Shown: positions 1 through 8,700 of the stretch, piece after piece | How positions within the stretch are numbered: the first letter of the stretch is position 1 | How the letters are laid out: each line of letters opens with the position of its first letter | NCBI GenBank assembly: GCA_026391295.1 | Contig: JAPLDS010000046.1 | Location: forward strand, 55,001-101,165 | Direction: 5' to 3' | Length of the DNA: 46,165 nt | DNA from: Bacteroidia bacterium | GTDB lineage: Bacteria > Bacteroidota > Bacteroidia > Bacteroidales > Prolixibacteraceae | Translations under genes and position numbers: made by a program | The notes under the pieces: generated by a model | Told to the model about the DNA's origin: nothing | The model's input: only the letters and a program-made list of their open reading frames with translations | The model's database searches: none

Positions 1-102
1 CAGGTCCCTACAAACTTATTAAAAAAATGGATAATTGATACTTCAGTTATGTTAACAAGGCTTAATTCTGATCTTGTGTCTATTAGTAAATTCAATTATT
101 AA
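1..102 (+). CDS. Possible 3' end of an unidentified gene (partial)
   Basis: Frame 1 is open from the window edge for 33 codons and ends at TAA 100-102. The translated tail ends in ISKFNY. It is too short to assign to a family and could be a chance open frame. The position directly upstream of an envelope operon on the same strand is compatible with the end of a preceding gene. Confidence 0.3.
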   Translation, partial: QVPTNLLKKWIIDTSVMLTRLNSDLVSISKFNY

Positions 103-137
103 TCCAAACTAAGAGACAAAAATGTCCCATTGACTGA

Positions 138-200
138 TTATTTTCGTCTTTCTACTGATTTAATTATTGAACCGAATGGTTGTTTCTTATTTTCGTCTTT
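138..200. repeat. 14-bp direct repeat before the first operon
   Basis: TTATTTTCGTCTTT occurs at 138-151 and again, identical, at 187-200, with 49 bases between the start positions. The second copy lies about 28 bases before the ATG chosen for the first gene. It could be a pair of binding sites for a regulator or a chance repeat in AT-rich DNA. No clear TAnnTTTG promoter was found beside it. Confidence 0.35.
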
Positions 201-227
201 ATCATATTAATCTCTAATAATAGCGCT

Positions 228-626
228 ATGAAGACAAGAATTTTAGCAACACTTATTATCCTTCTATCAGCAGTAAGTTTTGGCTTCTCTCAGCCTAAAG
301 AAGGTTCTCCACAACCCCCATCTTTAAAAGATCGAATCGGAATGATCGAAGAGCGGATCTGCAAGCCTCTAAATCTGGATAAACAGCAGACCGAAAAAGT
401 AAGTTCGGCTTTTAATGAATTCTTTAAAGGGATGGAAAATTTAGTCGACAAGAGTACAATTCATCCTATGAGACCTGAAAGATCAAAGATTGAGATACTC
501 GAAAAGATCAGAGATGAGAGAGTAAGGCTGGTTATACCTGCTGCATTATTTCCGAAATATCTTGAGCTGGAATTGGCAGGTCGACCAAAAGGCCCTGGAG
601 ATAGCGGTCATGGACCAAATATATAA
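228..626 (+). CDS. Secreted Spy/CpxP-like small protein
   Basis: This is a 132-residue exported protein. Residues 1 to about 20 form a signal peptide ending FGFSQ. The mature part is charged and helical, with a segment around residues 48-72 (KPLNLDKQQTEKV) that resembles the LTxxQ-type helix of Spy/CpxP periplasmic chaperones, and a Pro/Gly-rich tail. The frame stays open upstream to a TTG at 180, but ATG 228 begins a clean signal peptide and is preferred. It ends 17 bases before the YHYH lipoprotein gene and probably starts that operon. Spy/CpxP relatives act in envelope and metal stress, which fits the SCO gene downstream. The family call is tentative; the gene itself is likely real. Confidence 0.7.
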   Translation: MKTRILATLIILLSAVSFGFSQPKEGSPQPPSLKDRIGMIEERICKPLNLDKQQTEKVSSAFNEFFKGMENLVDKSTIHPMRPERSKIEILEKIRDERVRLVIPAALFPKYLELELAGRPKGPGDSGHGPNI

Positions 627-643
627 TAAACACTTAACCGAAC

Positions 644-1429
644 ATGAATAAAATGAAATTTAAAAATTCAAAACTAGCGATTGCCGCCTTCGCATTTACT
701 GTATTCGTAATTACGTTAGGCTGCAGTAAAAAAGATGTCATTTCGACGGTGACTACCACGGACAACACATCCGTGCCAGCGGTGTATCAGAAAATCTATG
801 GTGCGACAAGTATTACCACTGATGGGACGTGGGTATATATTAAAACAAAAGATCTGCCCGATCATAAAAGTGCGTATTATCCCGCTTCAAATGCTTTGTA
901 TGAAGCCTATAGCGGAACTACTTTTGGGGGTCATGTTTTTAATAAGAATCCTAACTCAATAATTGAGCAAACGGGCAACTTTAAAATTCCCCTGAATCCT
1001 AAGGTTAATGCGGCACATGCTGCAACTCCTCTAGGACCTATTGGAATTGCCCTTAATGGAGTTCCATTTTTTAATCAGTATGCCGGACCGAGTCAGCCAC
1101 TTTCAAACGAGATCGTATCTTTTGATAAATATTATGGCCATCCGCAGCAATCGGGAATGTATCATTATCATGTTGAACCCTTATACTTAACCACGGTAAA
1201 ATCAACAAAGTCCGGTTTAATGGGGTTTTTGCTTGATGGATTTCCTGTTTATGGACCTCAAGAAGAAAATAACACGGTCGTATTAAGCAGTGCATTGGAT
1301 CTTTATCATGGGCACACGCATGCAACGGTTGATTATCCCAATGGCATTTATCATTACCATTTTACAAGTGATGCTCCATACTTAAACGGCAACGGATTTT
1401 ATGGAACAGCAGGGACTGTAACGCAATAA
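644..1429 (+). CDS. YHYH-domain lipoprotein
   Basis: The protein has 261 residues with a lipoprotein signal peptide (lipobox ITLGC, cysteine at about 27). It carries the YHYH-domain hallmarks: MYHYHVEP near residue 171 and GIYHYHFTSD near 236, plus the histidine-rich LYHGHTHA between them and a conserved LDGFPVYGP segment. The YHYH family (PF14240) has no settled function. The clustered His and Tyr residues suggest metal binding, which is inference. It is expected to sit in the periplasm or on the outer membrane. The stop codon TAA shares its last base with the ATG of the next gene, indicating translational coupling in an operon with the MORN and SCO lipoproteins. Confidence 0.88.
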   Translation: MNKMKFKNSKLAIAAFAFTVFVITLGCSKKDVISTVTTTDNTSVPAVYQKIYGATSITTDGTWVYIKTKDLPDHKSAYYPASNALYEAYSGTTFGGHVFNKNPNSIIEQTGNFKIPLNPKVNAAHAATPLGPIGIALNGVPFFNQYAGPSQPLSNEIVSFDKYYGHPQQSGMYHYHVEPLYLTTVKSTKSGLMGFLLDGFPVYGPQEENNTVVLSSALDLYHGHTHATVDYPNGIYHYHFTSDAPYLNGNGFYGTAGTVTQ

Positions 1430-2022
1430 TGAGGCACTATTTCCTATATCTATTCATTCTGTTGGTTTATTCTTGTGATGGGGATAAGCCCAAAGGTAGT
1501 ATGAATGTGGAAATAGTCCCTCTTCGCTATTTATCGAAATCAGCAAATGGTATATCCATAAACAACGGCACCGTTTTTTTAAAGGGGGAAAAATTTAGTG
1601 GCTATTTAGTTCAGCTTTCCCCTGCTGGAAACGATACGATTGCTTTGGAGGGATATGTAAACGGACTGTTGAGTGGAGGTTCAAAGAAGTGGTTTTCTAA
1701 CCGGCAATTAATGGAGGAGCGATATTATCGACAAGGGAGAAAAAATGGAAAGCAAGTTGCTTTCTGGCCCAATGGAAACAAACGCTTTGAGTTTTTTGCA
1801 AAGGACAATGGCTATGAAGGTGAGCTAAGAGAATGGAACGTAAATGGACAGCTATTTCACTTAGGAAATTTTCTAAATGGACAGGAAAATGGATCACAAA
1901 AGATGTGGTATGAGAACGGTAAAATAAGGGCAAACTATGTTATCATCGATGGTAAACGGTATGGCTTATTAGGAACTAAAAATTGTAAAAATGTATCGGA
2001 TAGTATTTTTGTTGTTAGGTAG
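1429..2022 (+). CDS. MORN-repeat-variant lipoprotein (YwqK-like)
   Basis: This 197-residue lipoprotein has a signal peptide ending VYSC, with cysteine at about residue 16. From about residue 80 to 185 it has short repeats of the type G.W.NGQL....F.NG (KKWFSNRQLMEERYYRQGRK, AFWPNGNKRFEF, REWNVNGQLFHLGNFLNGQ, KMWYENGKIRANY). This is the MORN-variant pattern often labelled YwqK-family antitoxin in Bacteroidota, although antitoxin function is not established. It starts on the last base of the YHYH stop codon and overlaps the SCO gene by 32 bases, so the three are tightly coupled. Its role is unknown; a scaffold in the envelope is plausible from the repeats. Confidence 0.85.
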   Translation: MRHYFLYLFILLVYSCDGDKPKGSMNVEIVPLRYLSKSANGISINNGTVFLKGEKFSGYLVQLSPAGNDTIALEGYVNGLLSGGSKKWFSNRQLMEERYYRQGRKNGKQVAFWPNGNKRFEFFAKDNGYEGELREWNVNGQLFHLGNFLNGQENGSQKMWYENGKIRANYVIIDGKRYGLLGTKNCKNVSDSIFVVR

Positions 2023-2638
2023 TCTTTGCTTGTTAAGCTGTGCTGAAAGGAAATTGCAACCCATTGTATTGCCCTATTATAACGAGCCAGATTTTACCCC
2101 TTTGTTTATCAAAAATAAGCAGTCGGTAAAAGACTCTATCACTCATACTATTGGGGACTTCTCATTCTTAAACCAAGATAGTAACCTCGTCACACAGCAG
2201 GTTATTGAAAACAAAATCCATGTGGCTAATTTTATATTTACCACCTGTGGCAGCATTTGTCCGGTCATGACTAAAAACATGAAAATAGTTAGTGATTCTT
2301 TGGCGAATGATCCCAATCTAATTTTCCTCTCCTTCTCCGTAACACCCTGGATCGACAAGCCAATAGTTCTCAAGAAATATAAGGCCAGAAATGAGATTAC
2401 AAATCAAAACTGGGAGTTTTTAACCGGTCATAAGTCAGATATTTACAAGTTGGCCAGACAATCCTATTTTGCCGAGGAAGACCTTGGATTTACAAAAGAT
2501 AGCACTGAGTTTTTGCACACCGAGCATTTTATATTAGTCGATAAATCAAAGCGAATACGGGGAATTTATAACGGGACCTTAGCATTAGAAATGCAAGCCT
2601 TAATTGCAGATATCAAAACGCTGCAAAACGAGAAATAA
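1991..2638 (+). CDS. SCO1/SenC-family copper chaperone lipoprotein
   Basis: This is a 215-residue thioredoxin-fold protein of the SCO family, which delivers copper or reduces the CuA site of cytochrome oxidase in the periplasm. A lipoprotein signal peptide ends LLSC (cysteine at 17). The copper motif CxxxC is present as TTCGSICPVM (C86 and C90), followed by the expected histidine in LHTEHFILVD (H176 or H179). Length matches the family. The start ATG 1991 overlaps the MORN gene by 32 bases but gives a perfect lipoprotein signal. It is the last gene of the operon; no oxidase genes are visible nearby, so the client may be encoded elsewhere or may be the YHYH protein. Confidence 0.9.
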   Translation: MYRIVFLLLGSLCLLSCAERKLQPIVLPYYNEPDFTPLFIKNKQSVKDSITHTIGDFSFLNQDSNLVTQQVIENKIHVANFIFTTCGSICPVMTKNMKIVSDSLANDPNLIFLSFSVTPWIDKPIVLKKYKARNEITNQNWEFLTGHKSDIYKLARQSYFAEEDLGFTKDSTEFLHTEHFILVDKSKRIRGIYNGTLALEMQALIADIKTLQNEK

Positions 2639-2815
2639 AATAATTCGGATCATAATCGCCATTGTTTGCTTGTGTCATCTTTTTAACCATTAGGTTTCTT
2701 ATTGAAATGCTCTCTCTTAATTCGCTATAAAACCATCTCCATTACTCCGGTCCTTGTTTAAGACTGATTCTTCCCTTCCTGCTTTTATAAAAGATTATCC
2801 AATTGGTATTTTTAG

Positions 2816-2846
2816 TTGCTGGGACCAAATGGCTACATTATTTTTA
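2816..2846 (+). promoter_or_regulatory. Candidate promoter for the esterase gene
   Basis: TTG (2816-2818), 20 bases, then TATTTTTA (2839-2846), a 7-of-8 match to the Bacteroidota -7 element TAnnTTTG with near-normal spacing. Transcription starting a few bases downstream would give a leader of about 140 bases that includes the inverted repeats at 2937-2985. Confidence 0.35.
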
Positions 2847-2936
2847 AATTTACGTTTTAAAAAAGGGAATATTTAACACCTAATGGTCGTATTCCTGTCG
2901 TATGCTAAACTTTCAACAAAACTATATCACAGCTTA

Positions 2937-2985
2937 GGACTTTTTAGGAGTCCCTCAATAAGGCTTATTCCAAGTGCCTAAAAAG
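2937..2985 (+). promoter_or_regulatory. Alternative hairpins in the esterase leader
   Basis: CTTTTTAGG (2940-2948) is a perfect inverted match to CCTAAAAAG (2977-2985), and between them AATAA-GGC-TTATT (2957-2969) forms a small inner hairpin. A competing stem GGACT (2937-2941) with AGTCC (2949-2953) shares bases with the outer stem, so the two cannot form together. The element ends 7 bases before the ATG at 2993. It could control translation or be a terminator-like remnant. Confidence 0.4.
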
Positions 2986-2992
2986 ACTTTCG

Positions 2993-4225
2993 ATGAAAAA
3001 AGTTGCGTCTCTAATTCTGCTCTCATTATTCTTTGTTTGTCAGGTCGGATTGGCTCAGAAAACAATCCAGAAAGTGGCGGGCTCCGTTTTAACCCCAATC
3101 AAACTAAGCACTCAAGAGATTGCCGGCCGAACTGTGCTCCGTTTTGAGCACGAGTGTTCTGTTAAATTAGGCAATAAGGTCCCCCAGAAACGGTTTTTTG
3201 ATGTTGTGACACCAAAAGATAGTAGTTCAAAACATCCCTTGTTAATTTGCTTGCACAGCGCAGGTGAGAAAAATAATACCGAATGGCGCACGAATGTTCC
3301 TCGAATTGCAGCTGCAGGAGATGACTTCGTTGGACTGATTCCGAACTGTAATTTCGATGCCGAATGGTGGTGGGGTCATGAAGAGATCATGAAGGATAAG
3401 AAAAAATACGAAGATTCAATAACCTCAACGGAGGCGCGAATCCTTGCTGAGATCGAATGGGTGGTCCAAAAATACAATGTCGATCGGAACAGGATTTATA
3501 TGCACGGCATTTCAATGGGCGGTAGTGGCACCCTCGGAATCGGGATGTCGCATGGTGATATTTTTGCGGCACTCTTTGCAGGGGTCCCGGCAGGCGCTGA
3601 TCATATGTTATTTCGACAAAAAATCGCTACAGATAAAAATCCGCCTCCGGCTCTGGTCTTTTTCTCGCAGACAGATGATTGGTCGGCTGAGATCCCTTTG
3701 CTAATTAAAGCTGCAAAAGAGAACCGTTACGCTTTAGTGTGCGCATGGGGTCCGTGGGGACATCAGAATCACTATGAGATGACCAACCCCGCAGCGTTTG
3801 AATTTCCATGGCTTTCGATTCGTCGAAATGAAGCTTATCCAGTTTTTACAAATACTTCCAGCGATCAGAAATTCCCTGGGTGTAAATCGAAAGAGCCCGA
3901 TCAGGACGGACAGATAAATGCATTTTTTCGTTGGACGAATATCAAAGACCAGTCAAACGCTTTCGCGATGCAGATTAAATTAGTCTCACAAGAGGAGCTA
4001 AAAAACAAGGATGAATTGCCAACAGAGATTGTAACAGATGTTACACTCCGCAGAATTCAACAATTTAAAATTGAACGGGAGAAAGACTATCGTTGGACAG
4101 TCTCCGTGGCTGGTATTCGGAGTGCTGGAGGCCGAGTGAAAGCAGATAAGGATGGGCTGATCACCATTCCAGGGATTAAAGTGACCGCTCAGCCGCTTCG
4201 AATTACTCTTTTTAGCAAGGAATAA
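2993..4225 (+). CDS. Secreted alpha/beta-hydrolase esterase (PHB-depolymerase-like)
   Basis: The protein has 410 residues with a signal peptide (residues 1-22, ending GLAQ). The nucleophile elbow GISMGGSG places the catalytic serine near residue 174. The oxyanion segment LLICLHSAGE lies near 81-92. Likely acid and base are the Asp of FFSQTDDWS and a His of WGHQNHYE. The arrangement resembles secreted esterases of the PHB depolymerase or feruloyl/acetyl-xylan esterase type. About 110 residues follow the catalytic part and form an unassigned beta-rich domain. It is probably periplasmic or outer-membrane associated and may deacylate plant-type glycans, given the glycosidase genes in the window; the substrate is not predictable. 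It is transcribed alone and converges on the amidohydrolase pair. Confidence 0.85.
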   Translation: MKKVASLILLSLFFVCQVGLAQKTIQKVAGSVLTPIKLSTQEIAGRTVLRFEHECSVKLGNKVPQKRFFDVVTPKDSSSKHPLLICLHSAGEKNNTEWRTNVPRIAAAGDDFVGLIPNCNFDAEWWWGHEEIMKDKKKYEDSITSTEARILAEIEWVVQKYNVDRNRIYMHGISMGGSGTLGIGMSHGDIFAALFAGVPAGADHMLFRQKIATDKNPPPALVFFSQTDDWSAEIPLLIKAAKENRYALVCAWGPWGHQNHYEMTNPAAFEFPWLSIRRNEAYPVFTNTSSDQKFPGCKSKEPDQDGQINAFFRWTNIKDQSNAFAMQIKLVSQEELKNKDELPTEIVTDVTLRRIQQFKIEREKDYRWTVSVAGIRSAGGRVKADKDGLITIPGIKVTAQPLRITLFSKE

Positions 4226-4355
4226 TTTAAATGGTATTGTAGCGAACCAAAGAATTAGGTTATCCGAGTAAAATTGGGTTTATAAGATTAAATTCCTCAA
4301 CTCTTATCCCTTCAAAAATTGCCTTATACCCATTGCCTCAAGTAATGAATTCGCT

Positions 4356-5633
4356 TTATTTAATCGAATACTTCGCCTTATATTTCTCAAATAATTGCGA
4401 TTGCTTATTGTCAAGATTGATCTCGCGACCTTGAATAAAGGCTTTGGTGACCTTGCTAGTTTTCATGTCGAGTAGATCTCCTTCACTGATTACAATATTT
4501 GCATCTTTCCCCGCCACTAGGGTACCTGTAATCTGATCGATCCCTAAGATCTTAGCTGCATTAAGGGTTAGTGCAGAGAGAGCCTCTTCTTTTGTTAATC
4601 CGTAGGCCGCCATCGTCCCTGCCTGGAAGGGGAGGTCGCGCTGGCGCCAATAGCCAAAACCCTGATCCAAACAGATCGTAAATAGCACACCGGCCTTCTG
4701 AAGCACTGCTCCTGTCTTATACGGCTGGTCTATATCATCGTCTTCTGCAGAGGGCAGGCTATGCGGTTGCGCCAAGATCACCGCTACCTTATTCTCCTTA
4801 AGAACCTCGGGGATCAAATAACTATCAGAGCCACCTACAACGACTAATTTAAATCCAAATTCGCGTGCGAAATCAATCGCTACCATCATCTCACGGACTA
4901 GATCGCAATGAACGAAAAGCGATTGGCTTGAATTAAACAACCCTTTAACGGATTCGAACTTTAAATTTGTTTTGGTATGCACAGGCTCCATGTTATAAGC
5001 TTTCGCCTCTCTGAAAAAATTCCGAATCTCCTCAATAGTCTCGAGTCCCGACTTGACCTGGTCGGTTCCTCCTGGTCGGTTAAGTAGAACTGGGAGATTT
5101 AAATGTATTCCATTATCCATCTTATACGCCGCATCTTCCCAGTTCCAAGCATCGAGCTGCACCACTGATGAGGTGCCGCTCAGATAGCCACCCGACGGAA
5201 CAATATGTGCCAACAAAATTCCATTGCTGCGCACTGTATTGATAACTTTGCTGTCTGTATTGTACGCCACTAACGAATGAATATTTGGATTCATCGTGCC
5301 AAGCTCTGCAAAATCGGCTGTAGCGCGAACGGCGCTAACTTCAATCAGTCCAAGGTTCGTGCTGGCCGCAATAAGTCCAGGATAAAGTTGCTTGCCCTGC
5401 GCATTAATGACCTGGGCATTTGCTGGAGCATCATACGCCCCACTCCCTACCGATACGATTTTCCCCTTATCAAAAAAGAGATATCCATCTTCAATAATCA
5501 GACCATTGCCCAGATGCATGGTTCCATTTTTAATCAATACCGGAGTGCTCTGCGCGGCCATTGGGTGCATCGTCTCCTGTGCCTTCGCTACGAAAGAGAT
5601 CACTATTAAAAGGATAAAGAATATTTTTCGCAT
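4356..5633 (-). CDS. Amidohydrolase-superfamily protein lacking the HxH metal motif
   Basis: This is a 425-residue exported protein (signal peptide 1-18, ending VAKAQ). The composite beta-sandwich and barrel of imidazolonepropionase/prolidase-like amidohydrolases are recognisable from VLIKNGTMHLGNG at the start and TLNAAKILGIDQITGTLVAGKDANIVI at the end. Where active members have PGLIDxHxH, this one reads PGLIAASTNLG (residues 85-95), so the first metal-binding pair is lost. It lies 76 bases downstream of the 1008-residue amidohydrolase on the same strand and is probably co-transcribed. I infer a non-hydrolytic partner subunit, or an enzyme with altered metal binding. The family assignment is firm; activity is doubtful. 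Confidence 0.88.
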   Translation of the reverse strand: MRKIFFILLIVISFVAKAQETMHPMAAQSTPVLIKNGTMHLGNGLIIEDGYLFFDKGKIVSVGSGAYDAPANAQVINAQGKQLYPGLIAASTNLGLIEVSAVRATADFAELGTMNPNIHSLVAYNTDSKVINTVRSNGILLAHIVPSGGYLSGTSSVVQLDAWNWEDAAYKMDNGIHLNLPVLLNRPGGTDQVKSGLETIEEIRNFFREAKAYNMEPVHTKTNLKFESVKGLFNSSQSLFVHCDLVREMMVAIDFAREFGFKLVVVGGSDSYLIPEVLKENKVAVILAQPHSLPSAEDDDIDQPYKTGAVLQKAGVLFTICLDQGFGYWRQRDLPFQAGTMAAYGLTKEEALSALTLNAAKILGIDQITGTLVAGKDANIVISEGDLLDMKTSKVTKAFIQGREINLDNKQSQLFEKYKAKYSIK

Positions 5634-5709
5634 AAGTTAGTTTTCAAAAAGGAATAAACTGAATTGTGATGAACTTATTAATTTAAATCCGTTGATGGTA
5701 TTTGAGCGA

Positions 5710-8700
5710 CTACTCTTGTGTAGACGATCTTGAAGATTCTCTGTTTTCAAGTCTGTCGAGTAAGCTAGTCCCATCGTGACAACCCTCCTCGCAGTAATTC
5801 CTCACTGCAAAGGATGGTGCTGCCGGAACAGTTTTCTCTCCATCTTTTTTTGCACTGATCATCTTCTGAAGCAGACGGGTGCGCTCAGTAAGAATTTGCT
5901 CTCGTAATTTTTTGTCTCTCTCTCGATCAAAATAGATGACTCCATCGACCATGGTTAGCTCAGATTTTGCATAAATACTCAATGGATGATCACTCCAAAG
6001 GACTAAATCAGCGTCTTTCCCAACTTTAATACTTCCAGTCCGATCGGCAACATGTAACATCTTAGCCGGATTCAACGTGACCATTTTTAACGCCTCTTGT
6101 TCATCCATATTGGCATACTTTACACTCTTGGCTGCTTCCTGGTTCAGTCTTCTAGCCATCTCCGCGTCATCACTGTTCAGCGCTACATTAACGCCGTTTT
6201 TCTGCATTAAGAAAGCATTTTGAGGTATCGCATCCACCACTTCCATCTTATAATTCCACCAATCGCTAAAGGTTGAAGCGTTTGATCCATGAGCATTCAT
6301 TTTATCGGCAACTTTATATCCCTCCAAAATATGGGTGAAGGTGTTAACCGTAAAATTAAACCGATCGGCAATTTTAATCAGAGAGTTAATCTCACTCTGA
6401 ACATAGGAATGACAGGTGATAAATCGTTTTTTATTTAGGATCTCCGATAGCGCTTCTAACTCTAGATCTTTTCGTTTTGTGGGTCCCAGCTTTTGGTATT
6501 CACGAGCACGAGTGAACGCATCGGCAAGCACCTCTTCAACACCCATTCGGGTATCTGGAAAGCGAGTACTGCTCGGATAATAGGAACGTTTTACATTCTC
6601 TCCTAAGGCAAATTTTATAAACGGATCCCAGTTGCTGAATTTCATCTGTTCGGCATTTGCCCCCCATCGTAATTTGAGCAGTTGCGTCTGACCACCAATC
6701 GTGTTGCAGCTTCCATGCAGAATATGACTTCCAGTAACCCCACCGCTAAGTTGACGATAGATGTTTACGTCATCGGGATTAATGACGTCCGTAATTCTTG
6801 ATTCTGCTGTTACGCTTTGCGAACACTCGTTAACCTCACCACTGACTGCGATATGTGAGTGTTCATCAATAATTCCGGCAGACAAATGTTTGCCTGTCCC
6901 ATCAATAATACGGGCCTTACCTTCCGAAAGGTTTTTCCCAATCGCCGCAATCTTTCCTTTTCGGATTAGCACATCTGTACCTTCTAGTTTTCCTCCCTTT
7001 TCATTGGTCCAAACTGTTGCATTTTTTATTAAAATAGTCTCTTGTGAAGGGATTTCCTGGCTGCCATATCCGCCAAATGGAAAGGTAACTACCCCCTCGT
7101 TTTTAAATGGAGAATCTGCTTTTTTTGTTTTTGCTGTGTCAGCATCCAGCGATAGCTCTGAGCTTTTTGTGGCCACCCAAATCGCTGATTTCCCCGTTGA
7201 GAATAGTGCTGTTCCATTCCATCTCTCCTCGCTCATTACTCCGCTAAGCTTAACCTTAAACAGAGAATCTTTTTTGGCAGAAAGGGATAATCTGACTAGC
7301 CGGTCGTTCATCTCAAGCTCACTCTTTAAGGTGTCTTTCGCAATCAACAGTATCTTGGGTTTTGCTGCATCACCTTTCAACTCCATTCGGTAGGTCTCGT
7401 TGTTCAGTGTCAAGGTATAAATCCCATTTCGGTCTTTCCAGCCTTCATCTTTTACTACATATCTATTTCCTTGAACCCAGTTTTGAAAGATCACGGTTTT
7501 CTCGGCAAAAACAGGAGCTGAGGTGATTAGGAAATTTGCAAGTTTACCTTTCTCAAGACTTCCTACTTGATCATACATTTTTAATAAGTTCGCCGGAGTC
7601 TTAGTCAGCGCATCTAGAGCTGCCTGTTCGCTTAGACCGGCTTTTATCGCTTTACGCAGATTAGGGATAAAGGAGCTCAGCTCTTTTAAACCGGTTGAGG
7701 TAAGGGCGAACGGTATCGTTGCTTTTTCGAATGCTGCTGGATTTAGTGGGGCCATCTCCCAATGTTTTAGATCGGCCAGTGAGACAAAGCGCGAGTCGAT
7801 AGGATCGTCCACATCCATGGCAAGTGGGAAGTTAAGTGGAAGTATAAAAGGAGCATTGGTCGCTTTTATCTCGGCGATACGTTGATACTCGTTTCCACCC
7901 CCTTTAACGATAAATTGAACTCCAAATTCATCTCCGACTTTATCGGCTCGCAGATCGTTCCACTTATCATTTCCTTCGAAAATCTGAGGTAATGCGCGAT
8001 TGTCGAGAAAGGCTTGCAAGGATAAGTTGATCCCTTCCTCTGCTGGTTTTGTTTGATACCATTGCGCATCGAGGAAGTTTTGACGCAAAAGTGCAATCGC
8101 ACCCATCAAGGAGGTTGGATAATCTTGTGTACTGGAGCCCTTGTCGAACGAGAAGTTTGCCGAAGCTTTTTCTTTGAGCATCACCTTATTCTCTTTTTCA
8201 AGGCCAAGCGTTACAAACGTACCAGTGCCTCTTGATATCCCATCCATCTGATGGCTAAGCACCGCACCAATTCCAATAGCCCGTAAATCTTTTGCTTTTG
8301 ATGGGTTGACTTTAAATAAATCGGAACTTACATTCTCAGATCGAATGGCTTGATTCCATCCAAATGCTCCTTTGGTGGATGAAGTCATCTGTCTCCCACG
8401 ATCTCCGGAACTTCCTTCTGTCTTATTCGCTGAAACCCCATAATCCGAGTAGATATCAATAAATGAAGGATAGATATACTTCCCTTTACAGTCAATAACC
8501 ACGGCATCTTTAGGAATCGGCAGTGCTGATCCAATATTTTCAATCTTGCCATGCCTAATAATCATCGAAGCATCTTGCAAGGTGGTCTTAGAATCCTTGA
8601 TGATTGTTGCATGGATAAATGCGGTGCATCCTTCGCGGGGATTTGCGACGTCATTAAGCGGGAAAGTCTCTTGTCCAGCTAATTGAAATGATATGGTAAG

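Larger units (their letters stand above)
2639..2992. other. Intergenic region, 354 bases, no gene
   Basis: No convincing coding frame was seen. The region separates the SCO gene from the esterase gene and holds a near-consensus Bacteroidota promoter (2816-2846) and inverted repeats just before the esterase start (2937-2985). No rho-independent terminator follows the SCO gene. Confidence 0.6.

Noticed and set aside
1429-2022. Toxin-antitoxin system, because MORN-variant proteins are often labelled YwqK antitoxin
   Set aside because: The protein is a lipoprotein in an operon with YHYH and SCO genes and there is no toxin-like partner.
6761-7393. 210-codon plus-strand open frame inside the large amidohydrolase gene
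   Set aside because: It lies fully antisense to a well supported 1008-residue protein and its translation is low-complexity Ser/Pro/Phe-rich without any motif, as expected for a shadow frame.
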